Origin: Orychophragmus violaceus
Taxonomy: Eukaryota > Streptophyta > Magnoliopsida > Brassicales > Brassicaceae
Assembly: GCA_030180135.1 (NCBI GenBank)
Contig: CM058233.1
Span: 108,355,994 to 108,419,993 of the forward strand
Length of the DNA stretch: 64,000 nt
Direction of reading: 5' to 3'
Shown: positions 1-10,200 of the stretch, piece by piece
Layout: the number at the start of each line of letters is the position of its first letter
Position numbering within the stretch: position 1 is the stretch's first letter
Translations under genes and position numbers: made by a program
Notes under the pieces: generated by a model
The model's database searches: none
Told to the model about the DNA's origin: nothing
What the model saw: the letters and a program-made list of their open reading frames with translations, nothing else

Positions 1-929
1 TGAGAAGTCTTATCATCCCAAACAAGAAGCAAAACTCGAACACCTTCTTCAGATTTGTACTTCAACAACTCTCCAAGCGTCAAATCACCACCTCTTGGTA
101 ACTTCCTTGTAGGTTCCCTAACCAGCTTAACCTTATGGAAGACAGACCAGCCAACAATGTAAATCATATGGTGAGCCTCAGAAACAGCATAACATATATC
201 TTCCCAGCACTTCCCATGCTGATAAACCTTCCCGTTATCCAACCCAATTTCCGGCAACATTCCGTCCATCACATGAGCATCTTGGTAAAGCCTCACCTGA
301 CTTCCCTTCCTCACAGGGAAATAAGTCCGCTTAACACCTTTACGATCCGGATCTCCAGCGATTCCGATCCGGTAGGTATGGATCTGATCGAACGGAGTAA
401 ATTTCATATCGATGTATAAAGCAGTTTCTTTCTTAGGCGGTTTCCCCGATGCGCCGAGGACAGGGAACCAACCGGAAATACGTTGACCGGTTACGATATC
501 CCGAACCGGGATCTTCGCGGATCCAATGATTTGTGCACCGAATACATCGTCGTCCTTGACCTGGAACTCGAGATAAGACAACGGATGCGCCAAGGAGATG
601 TTGAAATGCTCGTCCCAAAGAGGATCCTGTGAGTTTTTCAAAACGCGTGTTCGAGCAAGAGTCGCTTGAGGGACGACGACGGTGACGTAGGGATCGCTGG
701 TGATGACTTTCCGATGACCACGGATGTTTTTATCACCGGAATTGACTCCACCGTCTCTGTTTCTAGGATCTTCATCGTCTGTAGGTTTAGCACAGGAATT
801 ACAAGCTGTGAAGAAACGACGCATATGTTCGGAGAACATGTCCATGTTAGGTAGCCTCCTCGCTTGAACAATTTTCAAATCGAGGTCGCCGTGTAAAAGC
901 ATCACATCGTCTGATACTTTCTCCGCCAT
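1..929 (-). CDS. PLDDELTA: Phospholipase D delta, N-terminal part (runs off the window)
   Basis: Hydrolyses membrane phospholipids to phosphatidic acid in stress signalling at the plasma membrane. The open frame starts at the ATG read from 929 (protein MAEKVSDDVMLLHGDLDLKI) and stays open for about 309 codons to the window edge. The first ~165 residues form a C2 domain: an opening beta strand (LLHGDLDLKIVQARRLPNMD), then DPYVTVV, DPLWDEHF and the KDDD loop, typical of Ca2+-binding C2 domains. After it come VGWSVFH and, at the edge, VLLLVWDDKTS, where the catalytic half begins; the HKD motifs lie outside. The start is chosen because it gives the expected N terminus directly before the C2 fold. 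An insertion loop between C2 strands (residues ~45-75, GVNSGDKNIRGH) is like PLD delta and unlike other PLD classes. It is the ortholog of At4g35790 by sequence and neighbours. No break is seen. Confidence 0.93.
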   Translation of the reverse strand, partial: MAEKVSDDVMLLHGDLDLKIVQARRLPNMDMFSEHMRRFFTACNSCAKPTDDEDPRNRDGGVNSGDKNIRGHRKVITSDPYVTVVVPQATLARTRVLKNSQDPLWDEHFNISLAHPLSYLEFQVKDDDVFGAQIIGSAKIPVRDIVTGQRISGWFPVLGASGKPPKKETALYIDMKFTPFDQIHTYRIGIAGDPDRKGVKRTYFPVRKGSQVRLYQDAHVMDGMLPEIGLDNGKVYQHGKCWEDICYAVSEAHHMIYIVGWSVFHKVKLVREPTRKLPRGGDLTLGELLKYKSEEGVRVLLLVWDDKTS

Positions 930-1566
930 GGTTGTGAAATCAGGCGGAGGGAATGAGCTAACAAAAACCGAAAACCCTTAACGAACGGGGGTCGGGCTCG
1001 GTTGTTGTCGCCGGAGAAACGAAATTGAAAGTTTTTTTCTTTTTGATTTTTCTTTTTTTGTTTTTGTTAAATGGATTGAGGAGAAAAATGTCTTTTTATA
1101 GTAATAAGATATTTATTATTTTTAGATTTAAATGATTTGAGAGAGAAGGAAAGGGAAGGAAGATCTGAGAGAGCAGTTGCACACGTTCTGCTTTTATTGG
1201 TAAGAGAGAGAGGACTTGATAGACTTTGGTTTTAGAATGTTGTGCCAAGATTTTCTACATTTATTTAAGAGTGATTTAATAATGGTGAATTGAGATTGAT
1301 GATGTCAAGTTGTCTTTCTTTGTGTTTGGACAAATAATGAAAAAGTTGAATCTCAGATGCATCCACCATATCCATTCCTTTAATTTGTTCTTCAAAATCT
1401 ATATATCAATTATTAACCAGAAAAATACATAACTATAAAAAGAGTAGGTAAATGATGAATCAGATAGATGACTAATGAAACAAGAAAGGAAATCCAACAA
1501 ACAAAATATAGAATCGGATAAAATTAATTTAGATATTAAGTTCATTTAAAAAAAATATACTAAATT
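930..1566. other. PLD delta leader and promoter region
   Basis: AT-rich upstream region of PLD delta holding its 5' leader (about 930-1060) and core promoter. No coding potential was seen. The LINE insertion begins at its distal end, about 640 bases from the PLD delta start codon. Confidence 0.6.
1092..1101 (-). promoter_or_regulatory. Probable TATA box of PLD delta
   Basis: CTATAAAAAG on the minus strand, about 163 bases upstream of the PLD delta ATG and facing it. Position and sequence fit a plant core promoter. Inferred from motif only. Confidence 0.5.
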
Positions 1567-1584
1567 GAAATATAGAAGGTAAAA
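1567..1584 (+). repeat. LINE target site duplication, 5' copy
   Basis: 18 bases (GAAATATAGAAGGTAAAA) identical to 6751-6768 directly after the LINE A tail. A perfect duplication of this length is the signature of target-primed reverse transcription and points to a recent insertion. Confidence 0.9.
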
Positions 1585-4500
1585 ATGATAAATTTACTAA
1601 TTTTTTAAAAAATGATGTGTTTGAGAAGGCGAAACGTCTTCACCGTAATATGATCCAGAGCTTCGAGACGGAGAAGGTTACAGTGACGACGACGACTAGC
1701 GTAACACCGGCGAGAGATTCAACCTGCGCCGCTTGCTCCGGACTCGATTTCTAGCTTCGAGTTCCTCGAGATTTCGTTTTGTCCTCAGTTTCTTTGGGTT
1801 TCTTCTGAGAATTGCTTTCGTTGGGTTTTGTACAGATTTCTGAGTTAGGGTTTGTTGAATTAAGTTCCTAGGGTGTGATTTTGTGGAATCAGGTTCCCCT
1901 TCAACATAACTACTAGTTGGCAATTGGGTTCTTACTTCGCTTATTCTGCCGCCTCCGGTCGTAAAATTTGCAGAGCCAAAAGTGGAGCTCTTACGGTGTG
2001 ATTTTGTGGTGTCACGATCAAAGAATCTTCCTCAGCTTAGCAGTGAGTTGGTTGTTTGTTTGTGCTGATTAAGAGATCTGCGCTTCACACAGTTGTAGTC
2101 TTTGGTCTTTCTCGGCAAGATCTATTAACTCCAAGCTTTGCGTGATTGATTCGACAAATCTTGTTGTATACTCCTGATTTTGTTGTGTTCTTGGAGATTT
2201 GGCGCAAAAACGTTGCAAAGGAGGCTGAGTCTAGTAGCATTTTCTCGAATCTCAAGCTCAGAGATTCCTCATCCTCGTTTCTTTCAAAGCCCACAGGAGG
2301 AATCCGTCACATGGTTGTTATCGTTCAGCAGCTACCCAACTCTCCACCCAGGTCCCACGGCTACACCATTTTTTCTAGGTAACAGAAAGTATAAAGCAGG
2401 TGGAGTGGTCTTAACTAAGCGTTTTAAGCGAGCTCAGTCACAGGGGGATCAAGTAGATACGCGGTCGACCCAATGGGTTTTCTTAGCTGGAATTGTCAAG
2501 GGCTCGGGAATCCCTGGACAATTCGTCAACTAAAGGAAATGAGACGAAAGCATTTCCCTGATATTCTGTTCCTGATGGAGACTAAGAATAGCTGGAAGTT
2601 TGTGTCGGAGATTCATGTTAGTTTAGGATACAAGTGGTTTCGAACAGTGGAACCTAGAGGATTGAGTGGCGGCTTGGCTATCTTTTGGAAGGAGACCGTG
2701 GATGTTGTTTTTCTTCACGAAGATAAGAACTTGTTGGATTTGAAAATCACTTGTGGCTCTCGTACTTGGTACTTATCCTGTGTCTATGGACACCCGATTC
2801 CCAAACTGAGATATCAAGGATGGGAGAGATTGATGAGGATCGGCGTAACTAGAAAGGAACCATGGTGCATGGTAGGAGACTTTAATGACATTCTATCAAA
2901 TGCGGAGAAGAAAGGTGGTGTTAGCCGACAGTGTTCAACGTTTAGGCCGTTCCAGACATTACTGGATTCATGTGATATGACTGAATTAGGAAGTACAGGG
3001 GATAAGTTTACTTGGAGAGGAGTCCGGAACAAGCAGACGATCTCCTGTTGCCTGGACAGATGTGTTGCTAACCCGGCATGGCTAAATCTGTTCCCTAATG
3101 CCCATCAGTGGTTCCTTGACAGAGATGGCTCGGATCATCGACCCGTGTTAGTTAAATTCGTGGGGGATCAGGAACCCTTCCGAGGACAGTTCCGATTTGA
3201 CAAAAGGTGGGCGGAGGATCCGTCTTTCACGGAAGTTGTGAAACAGGCTTGGAACGGAAGCAACTCGAGAGCTGCCAACTCGAGTATTGCTCGTATATCC
3301 AATTGTCGTCGCTTGATTAGTAAGTGGAAACAGAGAAACCCGGTCAATTCGGACTCCCGTATCAAACAACTAAGCGAAGATTTGGAGAGAGAGGAGGATG
3401 AAAGATACCCTTGCTTTGAAAGAATAAGGGAACTCAAGAGTGATTTGTATGAAGCTCTAAGAGATGAGGAGAAATTCTGGAGGCAAAAGAGTTATGATAA
3501 ATGGCTGGTCTGTGGAGATAAGAATACAAAATTCTTTCAAGGATCGGTCAAGTCAAGGAGAGCGAAGAATTCGTTACAATTCCTTCGAGATGGGGATGGT
3601 AGGGAGCGGGAAAGCGCTAATGGGAAAGCGGAAATCGCCATCCGGTACTTTACTGATCTCTTTAAATCGATGAATCCAGGCCCGTTCAACACTTTTTTCG
3701 AGGGGTTCCAGTCAAGGGTGACAGAAGCAATGAATAGAGAATTGCTAAGAGAAGTCTCGGTAGTTGAAATTAAGTTGGTTGTCTTCTCGATTGATAGTGA
3801 AAAAGCACCTGGGTTTGATGGGATGACGGGGTTTTTTTACAAGAAATACTGGGATATTGTGAAACACCAGCTGGTGCATGACGTAAGAAGTTTTTTCACT
3901 TCGGGCGTGCTCCCGGAGGAATGGAATCACACGCACATAACTCTAATCCCCAAGATTCCAAAACCAGTTGAGATGAAAGACCTACGGCCGATTAGCTTAT
4001 GCACAGTCCTTTATAAGATTGTGTCCAAAGTCATTGTCAACCGATTGAAGGAGCTTTTACCGAGGATTGTGTCGCCGTCTCAATCAGCCTTTGTATCAGA
4101 ACGGTTGATATCCGATAATATTCTAGTGGCACATGAGGTGGTGCATAGCTTACACACTCATAAATACATATCCGAGAATTTTATGGCTATTAAGACGGAC
4201 ATGTCGAAGGCTTACGATAGAGTTGAGTGGAGCTTCTTATCAGCTATTTTATTGGCTCTTGGTTTTGAAGCAAGATGGGTTTCTCTGGTGATGAGCTGCG
4301 TGCAATCGGTTTCTTATTCGGTTTTGATAAATGGGCAACCATTTGGACATTTCAGGCCGGAGCGTGGATTAAGACAAGGAGATCCGTTGTCTCCTTTTCT
4401 CTTCGTGTTGTGCACAGAGGCTCTGATTCATCGGATCAATAGAGCAGAGCGAGAACAGAAGATAACAGGTGTAAGTTTCCATCCCTTGGGTCCCTCTGTT

Positions 4501-6750
4501 ACTCATATGCTATTCGCCGATGATAGCCTCTTTATGTGCCATGCTTCAAAGGACCAGTGCATGGAATTTCTACATTGTCTTGCTGAATATGAAGAGGTTT
4601 CCGGGCAAAAGATAAACATTGATAAGTCCGCTATTACCTTTGGGGTGAAGGTAGCAGCAGAACATAAGGAGTGGATTCAGGACAAAACCGGGATATTCAT
4701 GGAAGGGGGGACCGGTAAATACCTCGGGTTACCTGAGTGTTTAAGTGGGTCGAAACAACAACTGCTAGGGTACCTGAAAGATAAATGTAATGGGACTCTC
4801 ACTAATTGGTATGCCAAACAATTATCCCAAGGGGGAAAGGAGATACTGATAAAATCAGTAGCGTTAGCGATGCCGGTGTATACGATGAGTTGTTTCAAGC
4901 TTCCTGTGGACCTGTGCAAGAAGCTGACTGGTGCATTGTTGGATTTCTGGTGGAACTCAGAAGAAGGGGAAAAGAAGATTCATTGGATCAGTGCGGAAAA
5001 GTTGACACTCCCAAAGGAACTAGGTGGCATGGGCTTTAAGGATTTGCAATGTCACAATCAGGCTCTATTGGCCAAACAGGCATGGAGACTCTTAAATAAT
5101 CCTGACACTTTGTTTAATCGCTTTTTTAAAAGCAGGTACTATGCTGATGGAGAGTTTCTTATGGCCCCAAGAGGAACTCGCGCTTCATATGCGTGGAGGT
5201 CGATTCTTTTTGGTAGGGAACTTCTCGAGAAAGGCCTGCGGAGGAAGATTGGGGATGGCCGTAAAACTTTGGTATGGATTGATAACTGGTTATACAATGG
5301 GAAATCTTCGCGTCCAGGAGGAAGGCAAACGCTTATGAACATTCATTTACGTGTCTCTGATCTGATTGACCTGAATACCAACCAATGGAAGGAAAATATG
5401 CTCCAGGATTTATTTACTACGGAGGACATAGCGCTGATCAGAGCACACATACCTATTGTGTCAAAAGAAGACAGCTTCGTGTGGTCAGCAACCAAGTCTG
5501 GTGTTTATTCGGTGAAAACAGGGTACGAATTGAGCTTTAGACTACGTTACGCTGATCTATTTCGTAAAGCAGAGGAGCAGCCCTCGGTTAATCCCTTGTT
5601 TGAACGGTGCTGGAAGCTGCAGACAGCTCCAAAAATTAAGCATTTCATATGGCGAGCGTTACAAGGAGCAGTTGCGGTGGCTGATAGGTTGAGTACACGA
5701 GGTGTTAAAGGAGTTCAAGGTTGCCAACTTTGTTTACATGAGACAGAATCTATTAACCACATTCTCTTTGAATGCCCGCTGGCACGACAGATATGGGCTT
5801 TGTCTGATGTTCCTCATCCGGAAAGGGGTTATGGGAGTTCAATCTTTGAGAACTTATATCATGTGATGATGGTAGTTCCTAAGTTAGCAATACCTGGAGA
5901 GATTAAGTTAGTTTCACCATGGATAGTATGGATATTGTGGAAGAACAGAAATAAGATGCTTTTTGAAGGGATTTATTTCCCGCCGAATGAAGTTGTGGAA
6001 AAGGCTCTTGATGATGTCAGACAGTGGGTAAGGGTTCAAAACAAAGAGAAAGAAGGAGAGGTGGAAATCCAGGACACGGAGAAGAGATGGGTACCGCCGG
6101 AAGTAGATCGTTTCAAATGCAATATAGGTTTTGCCTGGTCAAAATCAAAAAAGATCTCAGGAGCATCTTGGGTGCTACGAGATGGAGCAGGAAACGTTCT
6201 TCTCCATAGCAGACGGGCTTATACAGGAGTGACTTCTACACTTGAAGCCAAGTTTAAATGTTGGGACTGGGCTTTGGAGAGTATGAAGAGTTTACATGTT
6301 TCTAATGTCACCTTTGCAGCGTCGACAATGGAAGTGATTAAAGCTCTGCATAAGCCGCTGGAATGGCCATCTTTTGAGGGACATATTGCAGGTTTATTGG
6401 CTCTAACCTACAATCAAGTAGGATGGGATGTAAGCTTTGAAGAGAGCAAAAGTAACCAAGGAGCAATGGAGATTTCAAAAAGTGTCATCGCTTACCTTAA
6501 GCTTCAATCATATGTGGCAAGCGGCAGTCCGAGATGGCTTCGAGCATTGTTTGACCTGGAGAAACAGTCTACCATGGAGTAGAGTGATGCCTGAGCTCAG
6601 ACTTTGTAGGAGTTCGTTTTATGTGGCTTTGGTTTTTTCGTTTGGTTTTTGGCAAACCAATGGCTCTGTTTGACTTTTGTAGACGTCCGACCTTGGGCTG
6701 GACTCAACCTTTATTAATAATGCAATGATCCTTCCAGTGAAAAAAAAAAA
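1585..6750 (+). mobile_element. Full-length L1-type LINE retrotransposon, single intact ORF
   Basis: A ~5.2-kb non-LTR element bounded by a perfect 18-bp target duplication, with a GC-richer leader (about 1620-2470), one long ORF (2473-6582), a ~150-bp 3' UTR and an 11-A tail (6740-6750). It sits on the plus strand between the PLD delta promoter and the 3' end of NRPB1, opposite in direction to both. I see no ORF1 (gag-like, CCHC) in the ~890-bp leader; the longest plus-strand frame there is a short one at 2180-2533. Either this family carries only the ORF2-type protein or ORF1 has been lost. The open ORF and identical duplications argue that it is young and perhaps still active. Confidence 0.92.
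2473..6582 (+). CDS. LINE ORF2 protein: endonuclease, reverse transcriptase, zf-RVT, RNase H-like
   Basis: A 1369-aa retrotransposon protein that nicks target DNA and copies the element RNA into it. Domains in order: an APE-type endonuclease from residue 1 (FLSWNCQGLGN, GDFND near 137, GSDHRP near 220); reverse transcriptase about 450-730 with AFVSERLISDN, DMSKAYDRVEW, RGLRQGDPLSPFLF and the catalytic FADD at 681-684; a zf-RVT region about 1045-1110 (CQLC, H-x3-FECP); and a C-terminal RNase H-like domain from about 1215. The last domain looks inactive: the usual first Asp of the KCN-x-D strand is Gly (KCNIGFAW), and the later acidic position reads FAASTMEV. The start is fixed by the conserved WNCQG N terminus. 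No frameshift or stop was seen. Confidence 0.95.
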   Translation: MGFLSWNCQGLGNPWTIRQLKEMRRKHFPDILFLMETKNSWKFVSEIHVSLGYKWFRTVEPRGLSGGLAIFWKETVDVVFLHEDKNLLDLKITCGSRTWYLSCVYGHPIPKLRYQGWERLMRIGVTRKEPWCMVGDFNDILSNAEKKGGVSRQCSTFRPFQTLLDSCDMTELGSTGDKFTWRGVRNKQTISCCLDRCVANPAWLNLFPNAHQWFLDRDGSDHRPVLVKFVGDQEPFRGQFRFDKRWAEDPSFTEVVKQAWNGSNSRAANSSIARISNCRRLISKWKQRNPVNSDSRIKQLSEDLEREEDERYPCFERIRELKSDLYEALRDEEKFWRQKSYDKWLVCGDKNTKFFQGSVKSRRAKNSLQFLRDGDGRERESANGKAEIAIRYFTDLFKSMNPGPFNTFFEGFQSRVTEAMNRELLREVSVVEIKLVVFSIDSEKAPGFDGMTGFFYKKYWDIVKHQLVHDVRSFFTSGVLPEEWNHTHITLIPKIPKPVEMKDLRPISLCTVLYKIVSKVIVNRLKELLPRIVSPSQSAFVSERLISDNILVAHEVVHSLHTHKYISENFMAIKTDMSKAYDRVEWSFLSAILLALGFEARWVSLVMSCVQSVSYSVLINGQPFGHFRPERGLRQGDPLSPFLFVLCTEALIHRINRAEREQKITGVSFHPLGPSVTHMLFADDSLFMCHASKDQCMEFLHCLAEYEEVSGQKINIDKSAITFGVKVAAEHKEWIQDKTGIFMEGGTGKYLGLPECLSGSKQQLLGYLKDKCNGTLTNWYAKQLSQGGKEILIKSVALAMPVYTMSCFKLPVDLCKKLTGALLDFWWNSEEGEKKIHWISAEKLTLPKELGGMGFKDLQCHNQALLAKQAWRLLNNPDTLFNRFFKSRYYADGEFLMAPRGTRASYAWRSILFGRELLEKGLRRKIGDGRKTLVWIDNWLYNGKSSRPGGRQTLMNIHLRVSDLIDLNTNQWKENMLQDLFTTEDIALIRAHIPIVSKEDSFVWSATKSGVYSVKTGYELSFRLRYADLFRKAEEQPSVNPLFERCWKLQTAPKIKHFIWRALQGAVAVADRLSTRGVKGVQGCQLCLHETESINHILFECPLARQIWALSDVPHPERGYGSSIFENLYHVMMVVPKLAIPGEIKLVSPWIVWILWKNRNKMLFEGIYFPPNEVVEKALDDVRQWVRVQNKEKEGEVEIQDTEKRWVPPEVDRFKCNIGFAWSKSKKISGASWVLRDGAGNVLLHSRRAYTGVTSTLEAKFKCWDWALESMKSLHVSNVTFAASTMEVIKALHKPLEWPSFEGHIAGLLALTYNQVGWDVSFEESKSNQGAMEISKSVIAYLKLQSYVASGSPRWLRALFDLEKQSTME

Positions 6751-6768
6751 GAAATATAGAAGGTAAAA
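6751..6768 (+). repeat. LINE target site duplication, 3' copy
   Basis: Identical to 1567-1584 and directly follows the A tail. The sequences diverge on either side, which sets the element ends. Confidence 0.9.
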
Positions 6769-7200
6769 TTTAGGTAATGATTGTAATTTAGATAACAAAA
6801 CTAAAGATTAATAATATTTATGAAAAAGAAATATAAAAGAAAAGAGCAAATCATCTTTCATATTTTTTTATAATGTGTGCATACGACTTGCTAATGACTC
6901 TTTGGAGGAGTAATATAATAAATATCGATAAGTTTTCTTTAATAAATTCTACTTTGGATTTAGATGATAGATCTTCCTATCTTTTGTTTATGTTTAAGTC
7001 TTGTGATGTTTGTTTATCTCTTTTATTTGAATTTTTTATTTCAATATCGGATAAATCTTCAATATATCCGATAAATTTATCCGAACTCAATGTATAAAAT
7101 GGTAAATTTTCTAGCGAAAAAAAAAAGACCAGACACCCATTATTGGTGAGTTTCTACGGTTACAAACGGATCAGTATTTTGGTTTTGGTATTTCTTTCTT
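6769..7200. other. AT-rich gap and NRPB1 3' UTR
   Basis: About 430 bases between the LINE and the NRPB1 stop codon. The right part must hold the NRPB1 3' UTR and polyadenylation region. No gene-like frame was seen; small frames here look like chance. Confidence 0.5.
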
Positions 7201-10200
7201 TCAAGGGTTGCTTTTACCATCCCTGCTCGCATCTTTTCCAGTCTTGTCATTTTTATCGCCCTCCTGTGGTGTATACTGACCGGTCGATGACGTTGAATAA
7301 CCGGGAAGTGTTGGTGAGTAAACTGCGCTTGGGCTGTAGTCAGGGCTTGCTCCTGAGCTGTATGGGTTGAGACAAATCCAACAACAACAAGCCGGTTACA
7401 CTTTTTGCAAATGCAAAAGACAACAGTTGGTGGAAATTTTCCAAATAAGATTGATGCATACAACATATTCCAGATTCAAGTGGGTAAAATTCGAACCTGC
7501 TGGGACTGTATGTTGGACTTGAAGGTGAATACGATGGAGATGTCGGGCTGCAGAGTAAAATTTTATGAGTTAACAAATAGAGAAACAACACTAAAGATCA
7601 GATTACTAGTTACTCACCTATAGTTTGGAGATGTAGGACTGTAGGGGCTAGCTAGTGATAGTCCTGCATTGCTAGGAGAGTAAGCCAAAGAAGTAGGACT
7701 GTAACTAGGTGATGTTGGGCTGTAGCCAGGAGATGTAGGGCTGTATGCAGGTGAAGTAGGACTGTAAGAAGGCGAAGTTGGGTTGTAGGATGGTGAAGTT
7801 GGGCTGTAAGATGGAGAGGTCGGGCTATAGCTCGGGGATGTCGGGCTGTAGCTCGGGGATGTTGGGCTGTAGCTTGGAGACGTTGGGCTATAGCTTGGGG
7901 AAGCGGGAGAATAAGCAGGGCTTGTTGGGCTATATCCAGGAGAACTGGGACTGTAGGTCGGCGAAGTGGGACTGTAGGTCGGAGAAGTCGGGCTGTACCG
8001 AGGTGAAGTGGGACTGTAGGTCAGAGAAGTCGGGCCGTATCGAGGCGAAGTGGGACTGTAGACCGGCGAAGTGGGGCTGTAGACCGGCGAAGTGGGGCTG
8101 TAGACCGGCGAAGTGGGACTGTAGACCGGCGAAGTGGGACTGTAGACCGGCGAAGTGGGACTGTAGACCGGCGAAGTGGGACTGTAAACCGGCGAAGTGG
8201 GGCTGTAGACCGGCGAAGTGGGGCTGTAGACCGGCGAAGTGGGGCTGTAGACCGGCGAAGTGGGGCTGTATCCAAGGGATGATGGGCTGTAGCCACGAGA
8301 TGAAGAAGGCGAAAAGGCCATTCCACCAACATATGGAGAGAACTGTGCATCTGACATTGGCGACAAACGCATATTTGGACTCAAGAGGTAGTTTGGAGAC
8401 ATCATCAAGCCTTCATGATAAGGAGTGCCTGAAATTGGTGAACGAGCAGGAGTCATTCCAAACTCCAGACCATCCATATAGCTAGGGAGCTGAAGTTCAA
8501 TAGCGTTCTTCAGCATCTCATCATTCAGATACAGTTCACAATCTCCTGTTCCAATCGGAGCAAGCTGACCGAGCATTATATTCTCGGTAACACCACGCAA
8601 GCAGTCTGTCTCAGCATAAGCCGCAGCATCCAGTAGAATATCAACTGTTTCTTCAAATGAACATCTCATCAGAGGCCCAGTGTCATTTCTATTGATACCA
8701 TGTCGAGTGATAGCCATTAGATGACCACGATAGGTCATTGTATCACACAAGATGGCAAGATGACGGTAATTCACATAAGAGCCATCGAAGGATATCACAA
8801 CTCGAAGTTCATCCAACAAAGCACGACGAACTGCCTCAATTCCGAGAACTTCAATAATTTCAATCAAGTGATTGCTAGTTGTTCTCTTTGGGTCCACATC
8901 TTCGTGGCACATTACAGCTAACAGATTAACACCTTCTGTATCTAACATCCACTCCTCAGATGTCTTGAATCCTCCTTCCTCATCAAACCTGCTTTTTCTA
9001 ACCTGTTTAATGAAAACTTTGTTGATGTCTGGAATACCCCTGAGTGACATTTCTGTCAGCAAGTTGCTCCCAATCTTTTTAAGGAAAACATCATCTTCAG
9101 CTGATTCATCTTGTGCTTCTCTCTTTGCTCCCTCATCGTTCATAATACGGATCCGAAGGATCAGTTTTTGAGAATTGTCATCATTGAATATGCAAGTCAG
9201 GTCATCATCAAACTCAAGGTTGATCTTCTCCGCAATATCAGCCATACTCAATTTCTTATCAACCATCATATCACGATTCAACTCTATACGAAGCAACCAA
9301 GGAGATATTTTATCCGGAGAAACATCTTCATCTGGCATATCATAGTAGGACCTCACAAAATCAAAATCTTCTTCAATAATCGTACTCATCGGATCTGGGT
9401 CATACCAGACCTCCGTAGCTTGAGTGACACTCCTGAGAGTAGTATACTCCAAAGCACATTGAACCGTCTTAGCCGCTTCTTTTGATTTGCTAGCTTCCGG
9501 TGTGAGGTAGACAGATAGGGAAGGTGTTTTGATCCTTTTAGCAACATTAATAATTTCTCGCAACCTGGGAACACCGAGTGTAACATTCTTTGCACTGACA
9601 CCAGCATAATGGAAAGTGTTCAGAGTCATCTGCGTAGCAGGCTCTCCAATTGATTGAGCAGCAACACAACCAATCATTTCCCCGGGGGCTACAAGAGACT
9701 GTACAAACCTCGATTCTATCTCACCAATAACCCACTCAAAAGCCTCGCGGCTGAGCTTGTATTCCTCCAAAACTCTTTTACTAGCAAGAGTGCTGCGAAG
9801 CAAAATGTTAAAGAACAGTGTGGCATTTTTCTGCGCTTCTACACTCAATGCATCATTACCAGGAACAACCAACAGCCTCTCCTGTAATTTATCAACAGCA
9901 TCAACAATTTCAACAGGGTGCATGTCCGAAATCTTGCGCATGTCAATCTTAAAAGTCTTCTGGGCATTCCAGATATGCCTCTTGATATTAACAGGCAATG
10001 GCCAAGTGCTATCACCATTTGTAGCGATTTCAGTCCCGAGTTGGTATCTGTCAGCCTCAAGCTTCTGATATTCCGCAACAAATACATCACGCAACTCTCG
10101 GATCCCTCTCAAGTCCTCAAGATGTTCATCACTTAGGTATGTAGGATTCCAGTTTTCATCGTCAATCTCATACTTGAAAGTCCTATCGAACTCTGATTTC

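Noticed and set aside
7778..8485. Plus-strand 235-codon frame rich in CRPAKW repeats, opposite NRPB1
   Set aside because: It is the antisense shadow of the CTD heptad repeats; periodic coding on one strand keeps the other strand open.
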